Shown one piece after another: positions 25,611 through 35,453 of a stretch of DNA of 64,000 bases. The notes beneath the pieces are model-generated. The model saw nothing but the letters and a program-made list of their open reading frames with translations, was not told the origin of the DNA and made no database searches. How positions within the stretch are numbered: the first letter of the stretch is position 1; the number at the start of each line of letters is the position of its first letter. The stretch comes from JARRQJ01 sp963810615 (GTDB taxonomy: Bacteria; Pseudomonadota; Gammaproteobacteria; DRLM01), in contig CAWEOA010000002.1 in the NCBI GenBank assembly GCA_963810615.1, positions 372,001-436,000 of the forward strand, read 5' to 3'. The translations under genes and the position numbers were made by a program.

Positions 25611-26549
25611 CTAAACGTTCAATTCCTTAGGCAAGGAAAAGACAATATTCTCGGGACGCCCCACCATCTCGCGGGCAGGTGCCGCCCCCCAGCCTTGCAG
25701 CTTGGCGATGACCTCCTGGACCAGAACTTCGGGCGCCGATGCCCCGGCGGTAATCCCGACGCGTTTTCCGTCGGCCAACCATTCCCGCTGAATCTCCTCG
25801 GCGCCGTCGATGAGATAGGCGGGCTTGCCGTTCTTGGTGACCAATTCGCGCAGGCGGTTGGAATTCGAGCTGCTGGGAGAACCCATCACCAACACGACGT
25901 CGCATTCTTGCGCCAGCATCTTCACCGCATCCTGGCGATTCTGCGTGGCGTAGCAGATGTCATCCTTGCGCGGACCGATGATCTTGGGAAAGCGCTGCCG
26001 CAAGGCATCGATGATCGCGGCGGTATCGTCCACCGACAGCGTAGTCTGGGTGACGAAGGCGAGATTATCGGGGTCGCGTACCGCCAAGCCTTGTACCTCT
26101 TCCACATTCTGCACCAAGAACATCTGGCCGCCGCCTGCGGTCTTTTGCCATTGGCCCATGGTGCCTTCGACCTCGGGGTGACCGGCGTGGCCGATGAGTA
26201 TGCATTCCTGCCCGGCGCGACGGTGGCGCTCCACTTCGAGATGTACCTTGGTCACCAGGGGACAGGTGGCGTCGAAAACCTTGAGACCGCGCCGTTCCGC
26301 TTCGTCGCGCACCGCCTTGGACACACCATGGGCGCTAAAAATGACCAGGTTATTGTCGGGCACTTCGTCCAATTCGTCTACAAACACCACGCCTTTGGCA
26401 CGCAGCCCGTCCACCACATATTTGTTGTGCACCACTTCGTGACGAACGTAGACGGGAGCACCGAACAATTCCAGCGCCCTTTCCACGATGTGGATGGCGC
26501 GGTCGACGCCGGCACAAAAGCCGCGGGGATTGGCGAGCAAGATATCCAT
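25611..26549 (-). CDS. ispH: 4-hydroxy-3-methylbut-2-enyl diphosphate reductase
   Basis: The last enzyme of the MEP pathway, a 4Fe-4S protein converting HMBPP to IPP and DMAPP. With the start at 26549 it has 312 residues. The three cluster cysteines are visible in NPRGFCAGVDRAI, DATCPLVTKVH and DDICYATQNRQ; the substrate motif HAGHPEVEGTMG and the SSSNSNRL loop are conserved. The frame is open to 26669, but homology starts at MDILLANPRGF. It is last in ribF-ileS-lspA-ispH on the minus strand. The fkpB (slpA) gene that often separates lspA from ispH is absent. Confidence 0.96.
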   Translation of the reverse strand: MDILLANPRGFCAGVDRAIHIVERALELFGAPVYVRHEVVHNKYVVDGLRAKGVVFVDELDEVPDNNLVIFSAHGVSKAVRDEAERRGLKVFDATCPLVTKVHLEVERHRRAGQECILIGHAGHPEVEGTMGQWQKTAGGGQMFLVQNVEEVQGLAVRDPDNLAFVTQTTLSVDDTAAIIDALRQRFPKIIGPRKDDICYATQNRQDAVKMLAQECDVVLVMGSPSSSNSNRLRELVTKNGKPAYLIDGAEEIQREWLADGKRVGITAGASAPEVLVQEVIAKLQGWGAAPAREMVGRPENIVFSLPKELNV

Positions 26550-26634
26550 AAATTTGTCACTCAATGGGAACAGCACCATTGTACCGGAATCGGCCGGCCG
26601 CAAAAAAACCCATACCGACTCCGCAAATACACGC

Positions 26635-27156
26635 TCATGATGCCGCCCTTTTCGACGGCAGTATGGCATCCAAGACCATGATCACCGCCCCTATGCTGAT
26701 GGCGGAATCGGCAAGATTAAAGGCCGGCCAGTGGCACTCGAAACCGTCAGCGAACGGCAGCGGCGAGAATAGGGGCATACAGCTTCCGGCCGTATAGAAG
26801 ACATCGATAAAGTCGATGACGTGCCCGAAAAAAACCCTGTCGATGGCATTACCCAAGGCGCCGCCCAGAATCAATGACAAGGCCACACCGTTCCAGCGCT
26901 CCTCCGGGCTGAGCCGCCGCAACCATCTGACAATCATCACACTCACCAGCACCGCCAAGGCCACGAAAAACCAACGCTGCCACCCGGCGCTGCTGGCCAG
27001 AAAACTGAAGGCGGCGCCGGTATTGTAGGCGAGGTCGAAATTAAAGAACGGCAAAACCTGCGCCGGTTCGTGCGCCGACAACAGACTGACCGCCAGCTGT
27101 TTGGTAATCTGGTCCAGACCGATCACCGCGGCCGCAATCGCCATCCACAGGCGCAT
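26635..27156 (-). CDS. lspA: Lipoprotein signal peptidase II
   Basis: A 173-residue inner-membrane aspartyl protease that cleaves prolipoproteins after lipidation. About four hydrophobic helices are seen. Family motifs: GLDQITKQLA, NTGAAFSFLA, and GGALGNAIDRVFFGHVIDFIDV, the last two bearing the catalytic aspartates. The ATG at 27156 overlaps the ileS stop (TGATG), so the genes are coupled; the longer open frame upstream is ileS shadow. Confidence 0.95.
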   Translation of the reverse strand: MRLWMAIAAAVIGLDQITKQLAVSLLSAHEPAQVLPFFNFDLAYNTGAAFSFLASSAGWQRWFFVALAVLVSVMIVRWLRRLSPEERWNGVALSLILGGALGNAIDRVFFGHVIDFIDVFYTAGSCMPLFSPLPFADGFECHWPAFNLADSAISIGAVIMVLDAILPSKRAAS

Positions 27157-29990
27157 CAGGCAAAGTGCCGCTGTTCGCCTGAGCCGGCGACATTTTCCAC
27201 ACAACGTCCACACAATTCCGGATGATCGGCGTCGCGGCCCACGTCTGCGCGGTGATGCCAACAGCGTACGCACTTGGTATTAGCGGAAGGTGCCACCGTC
27301 ACCCAGAACTCATCGCCGGACGGTAGGGTAAAATGCACTGCCTCGTCGGGCACGACCGTCGTCCCATGCACGCGCGCCTCCGAGGTAATCAAGACGAAGC
27401 GCAGCTCATGGCCGAGGCGCTGCAATTGATCATGCAGTTCGCGGCCGCAATACAGTTCCACCTCCGCATCCAATCCGGAACCGATGCCACCCGCGACCCG
27501 CAGGTTTTCCAATTCCTTGCCCACGAATTCCCGCACGGCAATGACCTGTTCCCAAAACGCCAGGCTGGTGTCCGCCTCTTCGGCGGTGGCATACAAGACC
27601 GGAAAGTCATACCAGGTCTCCAGAAATACCGAGTCGCCGCGCCGGCCGGGGATATATTTCCAGATCTCCTCGGCGGTGAAGCTCAGGATGGGCGCCAGCC
27701 ACCGCACCATAGCCTCGACGATGTGATACATGGCGGTCTGCGCCGAGCGCCGCGCCACGCTGTCGGCCTGGGTGGTGTATTGGCGATCCTTGATGATATC
27801 GAGATAAAAGCCGCCCATATCGGCCACGCAGAAATTATGGACGCGCTGATAGATCTGATGAAATTCGTAGCCGTCGTAGGCATTGATCACCTGCTGTTGC
27901 AAGCGCCGCGCCCGGTCCACGGCCCAGCGATCGAGTTCCAGCATCTCGGCCGGCGGCACGGCATGCTGGGCGGGATCGAAGCCGTTCAAATTAGCCAGCA
28001 GGAAACGCGTCGTGTTGCGCAGGCGCCGGTAGGCGTCGGCGGTACGCTTCAAGATCTCGTCGGAGACGCTCATCTCGCCGCGATAATCCGTGGCCGCCAC
28101 CCACAGACGCAGGATATCCGCCCCGAGGCTGTTCACTACCTTCTGCGGCGCGACCACATTACCCTGGGATTTGGACATCTTGCGCCCCTGGGCATCCACG
28201 GTGAAGCCGTGAGTGAGCACGCTGCGATACGGTGCCGCGCCGCGCATACCCACTGCGGTCAACAACGATGACTGGAACCAGCCGCGATGCTGGTCGGAAC
28301 CTTCAAGATACAAATCCGCCGGCACACCGCCCAACTCGGGGCGCCGCTCCAGCACGCAGGCATGGGTGACGCCGGAGTCGAACCACACATCCAGGGTGTC
28401 GCCGACCTTGTCGTAATCCGCCGCCTCCGCGCCCAGCAATTCGGCGGGGTCGAGCTCAAACCAGGCATCGATACCCGACTCTTCGATTTGCGTAGCCACG
28501 GTTTCGATCAATTCCGCGGTACGCGGATGGAGCTTGCCGCTCTCCTTATGAACGAACAGCGTGATCGGCACGCCCCAGGTGCGCTGCCGGGAGATACACC
28601 AATCGGGACGATTCCTGACCATCCCTTCGATGCGCGCCTGACCCCACTCCGGCATCCAGTTGACGTCGCGAATAGCGGCCAGCGCCTGCTCACGCAGACC
28701 TTGTTGTTCCATGCTGATGAACCACTGCGGCGTGGCGCGGAAGATGATGGGGGTCTTGTGCCGCCAGCAATGGGGATAGCTGTGCCGCAGCGCCTCCTCA
28801 TGAACCAGCGCGCCCTTGGCCTTCAGCACCTCGATGACGTGATCGTTGACCTTGAACACGTGCTCGCCGGCAAACAACTCCGTGCCGGGTAAGAATACGC
28901 CGTCACCGCCCACGGGATTGTCCACCGGCAGACCGTAACGCATGCCCACCGCGTAGTCTTCCTGGCCGTGACCGGGCGCGGTATGCACCGCACCGGTACC
29001 GGAGTCGGTGGTGACGTGATCGCCGAGGATCACCGCCACCTCGCGGTCATAAAAAGGATGCTGCAATTTCAGCCCTTCCAGATCCGCTCCCAGGCAGGAG
29101 GCGACCACGCGATAATCCTCGATGCCGTAACGCCCCATCGCCTGTTTCACCAGCGCCTCGGCCAGCACCAGGCGTTCGTTACCGGCCTGCACCACCACAT
29201 ATTCCAAATCGTGATTAACCGCCACGCCGTGATTGGCGGGCAAGGTCCACGGCGTGGTGGTCCAGATCACCACCGAGACCGGTCCGTGCCCGGCATGATC
29301 GACCGCGCGTTCGCAGCGCGCCAGCAAGGCCTGTTCTTCCAAAACCACAAAGCGCACGTCTATGGCCGGTGAAGTCTTGTCTTCGTACTCCACCTCCGCC
29401 TCCGCCAGGGCCGAACCGCAGTCGGTGCACCAGTGCACCGGCTTGGAACCCTTGTGCAGATGGCCGTTGTCGATGAGCCGGCCCAAGGACCGCACGATGT
29501 CGGCCTCGAAGTGGAAATCCATGGTGAGATAAGGATGCTCCCAATCCCCCAGGATGCCGAGGCGGACAAAACCTTCGCGCTGTTTCGCCACTTGTTCGGC
29601 GGCGTAGCTGCGGCAGGCCTGGCGGAAAGTCTTGGCATCCACCTTGACGCCGGCCTTACCCACCTTTTTTTCTACCTGCAATTCGATGGGCAGACCGTGG
29701 CAGTCCCAGCCCGGCACGTAAGGCGAGTCCTTGCCGTCCATGGAGCGGGCCTTGACGATGATGTCCTTGAGCACCTTGTTCACGGTATGACCGATATGGA
29801 TCTCGCCGTTGGCGTAAGGCGGACCGTCATGCAAAACAAACCTGGGCGCGCCCTGGCGCGTTTCGCGCAGGCGGCGATAGAGTCCCATCGTCTGCCAGGC
29901 CTTGAGCGTCTCCGGCTCGCGGGCGGCGAGATTGGCCTTCATGGGAAAACCCGTCTGCGGCAGGTTCAAGGTATTTTTATAATCAGCCAT
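27156..29990 (-). CDS. ileS: Isoleucyl-tRNA synthetase
   Basis: A 944-residue class I synthetase. The HIGH motif appears in PYANGEIHIGHTVNKVLKD near the N-terminus, KMSKS in GRKMSKSQGNVVAP in the C-terminal half, and the editing domain (CP1) between them. The extreme C-terminus holds the zinc finger CVRCWHHRADVG...CGRCVENV required in the bacterial form. It lies between ribF and lspA, the classical order. Confidence 0.98.
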   Translation of the reverse strand: MADYKNTLNLPQTGFPMKANLAAREPETLKAWQTMGLYRRLRETRQGAPRFVLHDGPPYANGEIHIGHTVNKVLKDIIVKARSMDGKDSPYVPGWDCHGLPIELQVEKKVGKAGVKVDAKTFRQACRSYAAEQVAKQREGFVRLGILGDWEHPYLTMDFHFEADIVRSLGRLIDNGHLHKGSKPVHWCTDCGSALAEAEVEYEDKTSPAIDVRFVVLEEQALLARCERAVDHAGHGPVSVVIWTTTPWTLPANHGVAVNHDLEYVVVQAGNERLVLAEALVKQAMGRYGIEDYRVVASCLGADLEGLKLQHPFYDREVAVILGDHVTTDSGTGAVHTAPGHGQEDYAVGMRYGLPVDNPVGGDGVFLPGTELFAGEHVFKVNDHVIEVLKAKGALVHEEALRHSYPHCWRHKTPIIFRATPQWFISMEQQGLREQALAAIRDVNWMPEWGQARIEGMVRNRPDWCISRQRTWGVPITLFVHKESGKLHPRTAELIETVATQIEESGIDAWFELDPAELLGAEAADYDKVGDTLDVWFDSGVTHACVLERRPELGGVPADLYLEGSDQHRGWFQSSLLTAVGMRGAAPYRSVLTHGFTVDAQGRKMSKSQGNVVAPQKVVNSLGADILRLWVAATDYRGEMSVSDEILKRTADAYRRLRNTTRFLLANLNGFDPAQHAVPPAEMLELDRWAVDRARRLQQQVINAYDGYEFHQIYQRVHNFCVADMGGFYLDIIKDRQYTTQADSVARRSAQTAMYHIVEAMVRWLAPILSFTAEEIWKYIPGRRGDSVFLETWYDFPVLYATAEEADTSLAFWEQVIAVREFVGKELENLRVAGGIGSGLDAEVELYCGRELHDQLQRLGHELRFVLITSEARVHGTTVVPDEAVHFTLPSGDEFWVTVAPSANTKCVRCWHHRADVGRDADHPELCGRCVENVAGSGEQRHFA

Positions 29991-30013
29991 GGTTTACTCG
30001 TCGTCAAAAAATC

Positions 30014-30958
30014 TCATTGTACGTTAGTGCGGCGCGCCTTATGAAAGGCCCGAGCCTCCGCCGCGTCTTTGCGAATCTGGGCCACCAATTCCTCCAGCGA
30101 CTCGAAACGCTGTTCGGGCCGCAGCTTGCGCAGGAAATCCACGTGGACGTAGCGCCCGTAGATGTCGGCGTCAAAATCAAAAAGATGCGCCTCCAAGCGG
30201 CTTTGCGTGCCGCCCAGGGTGGGCCGGTTTCCCACATTGGCCACACCGGCGACGGGCTCTTTGTCCAGGCCGAATACCTCCACCGCATAGACACCGCTCA
30301 CCGGCGAACTACAGCGATGCAGATGAATATTGGCCGTGGGAAAACCGATGGCGCGACCCCGCTCATCGCCGTGCACCACTCGTCCGCACATCCGGTACGG
30401 ACGTCCCAATAATTTCTCCGCCGTCAGCAGATCATCCCGGGCCAGCGCCTCGCGGATCCGGGTGCTGCTGACGCGCATGCCATCCACATTGAAGGTGTGC
30501 ATGGCCGCCACCTGAAAACCCTGTTCGTCCCCCGCAGCACGCAACATGGCGAAATCACCCTCCCGCCCCTTGCCAAAGCGAAAGTCATCGCCGACCACCA
30601 GGTAACGTACCGCCAAACCTTCCACCAGCAAGCGCCGGATAAAAGCCGCCGCAGGCATATTCGCCAAGGCCTGATCGAAACGCAAACACACCACCCGCGC
30701 CACCGAGAAACGCCGCAGGGCCTGCAACTTCTCCCGAAAGCGGGTCAAACGCGCCGGCACCGCTCCGCGGGCAAAAAACTCCCGGGGGTGGGGTTCGAAG
30801 GTAATGATGACCGTGGGCAGGCCTAATTCCGCCCCCCGTTCCGCCAACTGACCCAGCACCGCTTGATGCCCCAGATGCACACCGTCGAAATTACCGATGG
30901 TCGCCACGCAGCCGCGGTGACGGGACCGCAGATTGTGCAGACCGTGTATCAACTCCAT
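30014..30958 (-). CDS. ribF: Bifunctional riboflavin kinase/FAD synthetase
   Basis: A 314-residue enzyme making FMN from riboflavin and FAD from FMN. The N-terminal adenylyltransferase domain shows IGNFDGVHLGHQAVLGQL and the STRIREAL motif; the C-terminal kinase domain shows GRAIGFPTANIHL and the metal-binding threonine/asparagine. First gene of ribF-ileS-lspA-ispH; murJ lies upstream on the same strand, about 70 bases away. Confidence 0.96.
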   Translation of the reverse strand: MELIHGLHNLRSRHRGCVATIGNFDGVHLGHQAVLGQLAERGAELGLPTVIITFEPHPREFFARGAVPARLTRFREKLQALRRFSVARVVCLRFDQALANMPAAAFIRRLLVEGLAVRYLVVGDDFRFGKGREGDFAMLRAAGDEQGFQVAAMHTFNVDGMRVSSTRIREALARDDLLTAEKLLGRPYRMCGRVVHGDERGRAIGFPTANIHLHRCSSPVSGVYAVEVFGLDKEPVAGVANVGNRPTLGGTQSRLEAHLFDFDADIYGRYVHVDFLRKLRPEQRFESLEELVAQIRKDAAEARAFHKARRTNVQ

Positions 30959-31027
30959 GATAACGTGATTCTCTCGAAGACCGGCCGCAGCAGTATACCA
31001 GCAGTATCAAACATATCTCTAAGATCC

Positions 31028-32596
31028 CTAGGTTCCACGGCGCCGTCCCAGCAGCTCCGGCAAATCGACACCGGTCAGACGCAAAGCCACCACATAGGTG
31101 ACGATCGCCGCGCTCACCCACAGCGCGAGATGCATGGCCCGCTGCATGGCGCCCCACACCGCCCACTGCTCCAGTCCGGGTACGGCGACCAGCAGCAGTA
31201 TCGCCATCGCCCCGTTGGCCACCGCCAGTCGCCCGGCCAGGCGTCCCCAGCCCGCCGCGGGCTGATAGACGCCGTCACGCCGCAGGCTGCGATAGAGTTG
31301 CCAGACATTGACGTAACCGGCCACCGCCGTCGCCAGAGCCAGGGCCGCGTGCGGCGCCGGCACATCCAGCAGGATCATGGGCACCACCACCACCAGATTG
31401 AAACCCATATTGACGGCAATGGAGATCATGGCGAAACGCACCGGCGTACGCGTGTCCTGGCGGGCATAAAACCCGGGGGCTAGAATCTTCACCTGCATGA
31501 ACGACAACAGGCCGAAGGAATAGGTAATCAGACTGTAGGAAGACATCTGCAAGTCATGACGGGAAAACTCGCCGTAGTAAAACAGCGTCGCCAGCACCGG
31601 GCCGGATAACAGCATCAGTCCCACGGTCGCCGGCACGCCGATCAGCATCACCCAGCGCATACCCCAATCGAGGGTATGGGAAAATTCCTGGGACGAACGC
31701 TCCGCCGCGCTGCGCGACAAACTGGGCAGGATCACCGTACCCAGGGCCACGCCGATCACTCCCAGCGGCAATTCCACCAAGCGGTCGGAGTAATACAGCC
31801 ACGACACGCTACCGGTCACCATGAAAGAGGCAATAATGGTATTGAGCAATAGATTAATCTGCGACACCGAGGCACCGAAGATCGCCGGCAGCATCAGCGC
31901 CAGCACCCGCCGCACCCCCGCATCGCGCCATCCCCAGCGCGGTCTGGGCAACAGCCCCAGACGCCGCAAGGCCGGGAACTGCAGGGTCAATTGCAGCACC
32001 CCACCCAGAAATACCCCCCAGGCCAGGGCCATGATCGGTTCATCCAGCAAGGGCGCCAGCCACACGGCACAGCCGATCAGGGAAAGATTCAAAAACACCG
32101 GCATCAGCGCCGGCACCGCGAAACGGCCGTAGCTGTTCAATATCGCGCCGGCCAGAGCGGACAATGAAATCAGCAAAATATAGGGAAAGGTGACGCGCAG
32201 CAGCGCCGCGGACAAATCAAACTTACCGCCCTCATCGATGAAACCCGGGGCAAAGGCCATGATCAGCAGCGGCGCCACCACCACCCCCACCACGGTCACC
32301 ACGCTGAGGATGCCGAACAGCGTCCCCGCCACCCGTTCAATCAGATGCCTGACCTCTGCCTCGTCGCCGCGGCTGCGATACTCCGACAACACCGGCACGA
32401 AGGCCTGGGAGAAGGCCCCCTCGGCGGTGAGGCGCCGCAGGAGATTGGGGATCTTGAAGGCCACGAAAAAGGCGTCGGCCGCGTCGCTGGCGCCGAACAA
32501 GCGGGCGATGACCATATCGCGCACAAAGCCCAGAATGCGCGAAATCAAGGTCATAGCACTCACATTGGCCGTGGATCTCAACAAGCCCTTCGCCAT
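31028..32596 (-). CDS. murJ: Lipid II flippase MurJ (MviN)
   Basis: A 522-residue inner-membrane protein of the MOP superfamily with about 14 helices, flipping lipid II for cell-wall synthesis. Conserved N-terminus: TLISRILGFVRDMVIARLFGASDAADAFFVAFKIPNLLRRL, including the arginine and aspartate of the central cavity. It diverges from rpsT, a synteny shared by many gammaproteobacteria. Confidence 0.96.
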   Translation of the reverse strand: MAKGLLRSTANVSAMTLISRILGFVRDMVIARLFGASDAADAFFVAFKIPNLLRRLTAEGAFSQAFVPVLSEYRSRGDEAEVRHLIERVAGTLFGILSVVTVVGVVVAPLLIMAFAPGFIDEGGKFDLSAALLRVTFPYILLISLSALAGAILNSYGRFAVPALMPVFLNLSLIGCAVWLAPLLDEPIMALAWGVFLGGVLQLTLQFPALRRLGLLPRPRWGWRDAGVRRVLALMLPAIFGASVSQINLLLNTIIASFMVTGSVSWLYYSDRLVELPLGVIGVALGTVILPSLSRSAAERSSQEFSHTLDWGMRWVMLIGVPATVGLMLLSGPVLATLFYYGEFSRHDLQMSSYSLITYSFGLLSFMQVKILAPGFYARQDTRTPVRFAMISIAVNMGFNLVVVVPMILLDVPAPHAALALATAVAGYVNVWQLYRSLRRDGVYQPAAGWGRLAGRLAVANGAMAILLLVAVPGLEQWAVWGAMQRAMHLALWVSAAIVTYVVALRLTGVDLPELLGRRRGT

Positions 32597-32688
32597 ATTT
32601 ATTCCTTAAAACGCCTTCATCAAGCAAAACCGCTGCAGTTTACCCGTTCCATGCGGGTTGGGGCGAGGGCTTCTCTGCAGGCGGGGAA

Positions 32689-32717
32689 TTGACAAACCGG
32701 AGCGAAACCCACAGAAT
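32689..32717 (+). promoter_or_regulatory. Sigma-70 promoter of rpsT
   Basis: A perfect -35 TTGACA (32689-32694), a 17-base spacer and CAGAAT (32712-32717). Transcription would start near 32724, leaving a leader of about 35 bases before the TTG start. Confidence 0.7.
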
Positions 32718-32758
32718 ACGCGGCTCTTTGTACCAGCAGCAGATTTGGGAGTCGTTCC

Positions 32759-33028
32759 TTGGCTAATACGTCGCAAGCAAAAAAACGTGTCCGGCAGTCT
32801 GAAAAGCGCCGCCAGAACAATATGAGTCAGCGCTCTAAGGTGCGCACGGCGATCAAGCACGCGGTCGTTGCCGCACAAAGCGGCGATCAGACTCGTGCAG
32901 CGGAATCGCTCAAAGCGGCCACGCCCGTCATCGACAGCATGGCGCGCAAGGGCATCATCCATAAGAACAAGGCGGCCCGCCATAAGAGCCGTTTGAACCA
33001 GCGGATTCGCGCCCTGTCGGCCGCCTGA
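32759..33028 (+). CDS. rpsT: Ribosomal protein S20
   Basis: An 89-residue basic small-subunit protein (MANTSQAKKRVRQSEKRRQ; RSKVRTAIKHAV). The start codon is TTG at 32759, with GGGAG eight bases upstream; no ATG fits. E. coli rpsT also begins with TTG, and there the weak codon is part of autogenous control, so the same regulation is likely here. A strong promoter and terminator frame it as a single-gene unit. Confidence 0.97.
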   Translation: MANTSQAKKRVRQSEKRRQNNMSQRSKVRTAIKHAVVAAQSGDQTRAAESLKAATPVIDSMARKGIIHKNKAARHKSRLNQRIRALSAA

Positions 33029-33051
33029 TTCCAAGCCAGTCAAACAGCAGG

Positions 33052-33085
33052 AAAGCCGGTCAGGTTTGATCCGGCTTTTTTGTTT
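33052..33085 (+). terminator. Rho-independent terminator of rpsT
   Basis: AAAGCCGG (33052-33059) pairs with CCGGCTTT (33071-33078), followed by a T-rich tract, 24 bases after the rpsT stop. Confidence 0.9.
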
Positions 33086-33122
33086 TTCTTCAAGAACGTC
33101 CCTTTCAATCTTTCTCCCTGAC

Positions 33123-34253
33123 TTACACCACGACCAGATTGTCGCGGTGGATCAATTCGGGCTCGTCCACGTACCCCAATAAGGACTCGATGCGTTCGCT
33201 GGGCTGCCCCATGATCTTGCGCGATTCCTCGGCACTGTAGTTGACCAGGCCCTTCGCCACTTCATGGCCGTCGGGACCGGTGCACACCACCAATTCCCCG
33301 CGCAGAAAATTGCCTTCCACCGCGGTCACCCCCACCGCCAGCAGACTGCGGCCCGCTTGCCGCAATACCCGCACCGCCCCTTCGTCCAGACTGAGCCGCC
33401 CCTTGGATTGCAATTGGCCCGCCAGCCAGCGCTTGCGGGCGACGATGGGTTCGCGGGCCGGCACGAAGAAGGTGCCCACCTCTTCGCCGGCGGCGATGCG
33501 TCCCAGCACCCCCGGCTCCCGCCCCCAGGCGATCACGGTGGCCGCCCCGGAGCGGGCCGCGCGCGCCGCCGCGCGCACCTTGGTCACCATGCCGCCGCGG
33601 CCCAGGCTGCCTACTCCGCCGCTCTTGGCCATGGCCTCCAATTCCGGATCATCGGCACGAGCCTCGCGGATCAGCGCCGCCTCGGGGTGGGCGCGGGGAT
33701 CGCAGTCATACATGCCGGGCTGATCGGTGAGCAGCACCAGGACCTCCGCTTCGAGGAGGTTGGCCACCAGGGCCGCCAGGGTGTCGTTGTCGCCGAAACG
33801 GATCTCGTCCACGGCCACGGTATCGTTTTCATTGACCACCGGCACCACCCCCAGCTTCAGCAAGGTACGCAGGGTGCTGCGGGCGTTGAGATAGCGCTGG
33901 CGATTGGCCAGGTCATCGTGAGTGAGCAGGATTTGCGCGGTGTGGACGCCGTGGCGCTTGAAGCAGGATTCATAGGCCTGGATCAGACCCATCTGCCCGA
34001 CCGCCGCCGCGGCCTGCAGCTCGAACAGGGCGTGGGGACGGCGTTGCCAGCCCAGGCGCTGCATGCCTTCCGCCACGGCGCCGGAAGATACCAGCACCAC
34101 ATCCGCACCGCGGGCGCGCAAGGCCGTGATCTGTTCCGCCCAGGCGGCGATCAGCTCATGATCCAGGCCGCGGCCGTTGGCGGTCAGCAGGGAACTCCCT
34201 ACCTTCACCACCCAGCGGCGCGCCTTGCTTAATACCTCGCGAGTTTGCATCAC
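33123..34253 (-). CDS. proB: Glutamate 5-kinase
   Basis: A 376-residue enzyme phosphorylating glutamate in the first step of proline synthesis. The amino acid kinase domain shows WVVKVGSSLLT, VSSGAVAEGMQRLGW, FGDNDTLAALVANLLEA and GVGSLGRGGMVTKVRAA; a C-terminal PUA domain follows (about residue 280 on). It is downstream of obgE on the same strand, the common obgE-proB order. Confidence 0.96.
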   Translation of the reverse strand: MMQTREVLSKARRWVVKVGSSLLTANGRGLDHELIAAWAEQITALRARGADVVLVSSGAVAEGMQRLGWQRRPHALFELQAAAAVGQMGLIQAYESCFKRHGVHTAQILLTHDDLANRQRYLNARSTLRTLLKLGVVPVVNENDTVAVDEIRFGDNDTLAALVANLLEAEVLVLLTDQPGMYDCDPRAHPEAALIREARADDPELEAMAKSGGVGSLGRGGMVTKVRAAARAARSGAATVIAWGREPGVLGRIAAGEEVGTFFVPAREPIVARKRWLAGQLQSKGRLSLDEGAVRVLRQAGRSLLAVGVTAVEGNFLRGELVVCTGPDGHEVAKGLVNYSAEESRKIMGQPSERIESLLGYVDEPELIHRDNLVVV

Positions 34254-34305
34254 ACTAAGCTACAAGCTCCACGCCATGGGCTGCAAGCAGACAATCAACG
34301 GTTCC

Positions 34306-35343
34306 TTACTCAGCCGGGTCCTGCGGCTCGCGGCTTTCAGACTCCAAGTGCTCCATGGCCTTGTATACCAATTCCTGCGTCCCTACGCCGCTGATGGCGG
34401 CAATGGTGAAGACTGGACCTTGCCAGTCCAGGCGCCGCACAATGTCTTTGCAGCGTGCCTCGCGCTCCTCGACGGGGAGCAAGTCCACCTTGTTCAACAC
34501 CAGCCAGCGTTCATAGCCCGCCAGCTCGGGACTGAATTTTCCCAGCTCGGCCTCGATGACCCGCACGTCATTCACCGGATCGGAGGTCTCGCCCAGCGGC
34601 AATACATCCACCAGATGCCATAACAGGCGGGTACGGGAAACGTGTTTGAGAAAACGTATCCCCAAGCCGGCGCCTTCGGCGGCCCCCTCGATCAGACCCG
34701 GGATATCGGCCACGGTAAAGCTGCGGTGATTGCTCACCCTGACCACACCCAGGTTGGGATGCAGAGTAGTAAAGGGATAATCCGCCACTTTGGGACGGGC
34801 CGCGGAGATCGCGCGGATCAAGGTGGACTTGCCGGCATTGGGCAGGCCCAGCAGGCCGACATCCGCCAACAGCTTCAGTTCCATCTTGAGATCACGCGCC
34901 TCGCCGAGGGTGCCTTTGGTAAACTGGCGCGGCGCGCGGTTGGTGCTGCTCTTGAAGCGGGTATTGCCCACACCATGCACGCCGCCCTTGGCGACCAGCA
35001 GCTCTTGGCCCGGCTTGACTAAATCGCCGATGAGTTCCCCGGTCTCGGCGTCGCTCACCATCGTACCGACCGGCACGGCAATGCGCTTGTCCTCTCCACC
35101 TTTGCCGGTGCAATCGCGCCCCATGCCATTCTGGCCGCGTATGGCACGGAATTTTCGGGTATAACGGAAATCCACCAAGGTATTGAGGTTGACGTCGGCC
35201 ACCAGATAGACGCTGCCGCCGTCGCCGCCGTCGCCGCCGTCCGGACCGCCAAAGGGGATGAACTTTTCCCGACGGAAGCTGGCGCAACCGTCGCCGCCGT
35301 TTCCGGCCTGCACGTTAATTGTTACTTCATCTACGAATTTCAT
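34306..35343 (-). CDS. obgE: GTPase Obg (CgtA)
   Basis: A 345-residue essential GTPase in ribosome 50S assembly. The glycine-rich Obg fold comes first (MKFVDEVTINVQAGNGGDGC...GGDGGDGG), then the G domain: G1 GLPNAGKST, G3 DIPGLIEGA, G4 NKVD. The C-terminal extension is short. Follows rpmA after a terminator, so it may be partly independent of rplU-rpmA. Confidence 0.97.
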   Translation of the reverse strand: MKFVDEVTINVQAGNGGDGCASFRREKFIPFGGPDGGDGGDGGSVYLVADVNLNTLVDFRYTRKFRAIRGQNGMGRDCTGKGGEDKRIAVPVGTMVSDAETGELIGDLVKPGQELLVAKGGVHGVGNTRFKSSTNRAPRQFTKGTLGEARDLKMELKLLADVGLLGLPNAGKSTLIRAISAARPKVADYPFTTLHPNLGVVRVSNHRSFTVADIPGLIEGAAEGAGLGIRFLKHVSRTRLLWHLVDVLPLGETSDPVNDVRVIEAELGKFSPELAGYERWLVLNKVDLLPVEEREARCKDIVRRLDWQGPVFTIAAISGVGTQELVYKAMEHLESESREPQDPAE

Positions 35344-35397
35344 ATCGCTATAAGCTCAAAGCCTGAAGCGTTCAGCTTGCAGCTTTTGGCGTCTTAA

Positions 35398-35423
35398 ATA
35401 AAAACCCCGCCGAGAAGGCGGGG
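35398..35423 (-). terminator. Rho-independent terminator of rplU-rpmA
   Basis: On the minus strand a 7-base stem CCCCGCC/GGCGGGG with a 5-base loop (35405-35423) is followed by TTTTTAT. It lies 30 bases past the rpmA stop and ahead of obgE. Confidence 0.92.
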
Positions 35424-35453
35424 TCATGATTCCATCTCGGCGTAAGTTCCGAC

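Noticed and set aside
25695..26681. 328-codon plus-strand frame opposite ispH
   Set aside because: Antisense shadow of a conserved enzyme.
27333..28271. 312-codon plus-strand frame opposite ileS
   Set aside because: Antisense shadow of the synthetase.
33264..34232. 322-codon plus-strand frame opposite proB
   Set aside because: Antisense shadow; composition typical of reverse-read GC-rich coding sequence.
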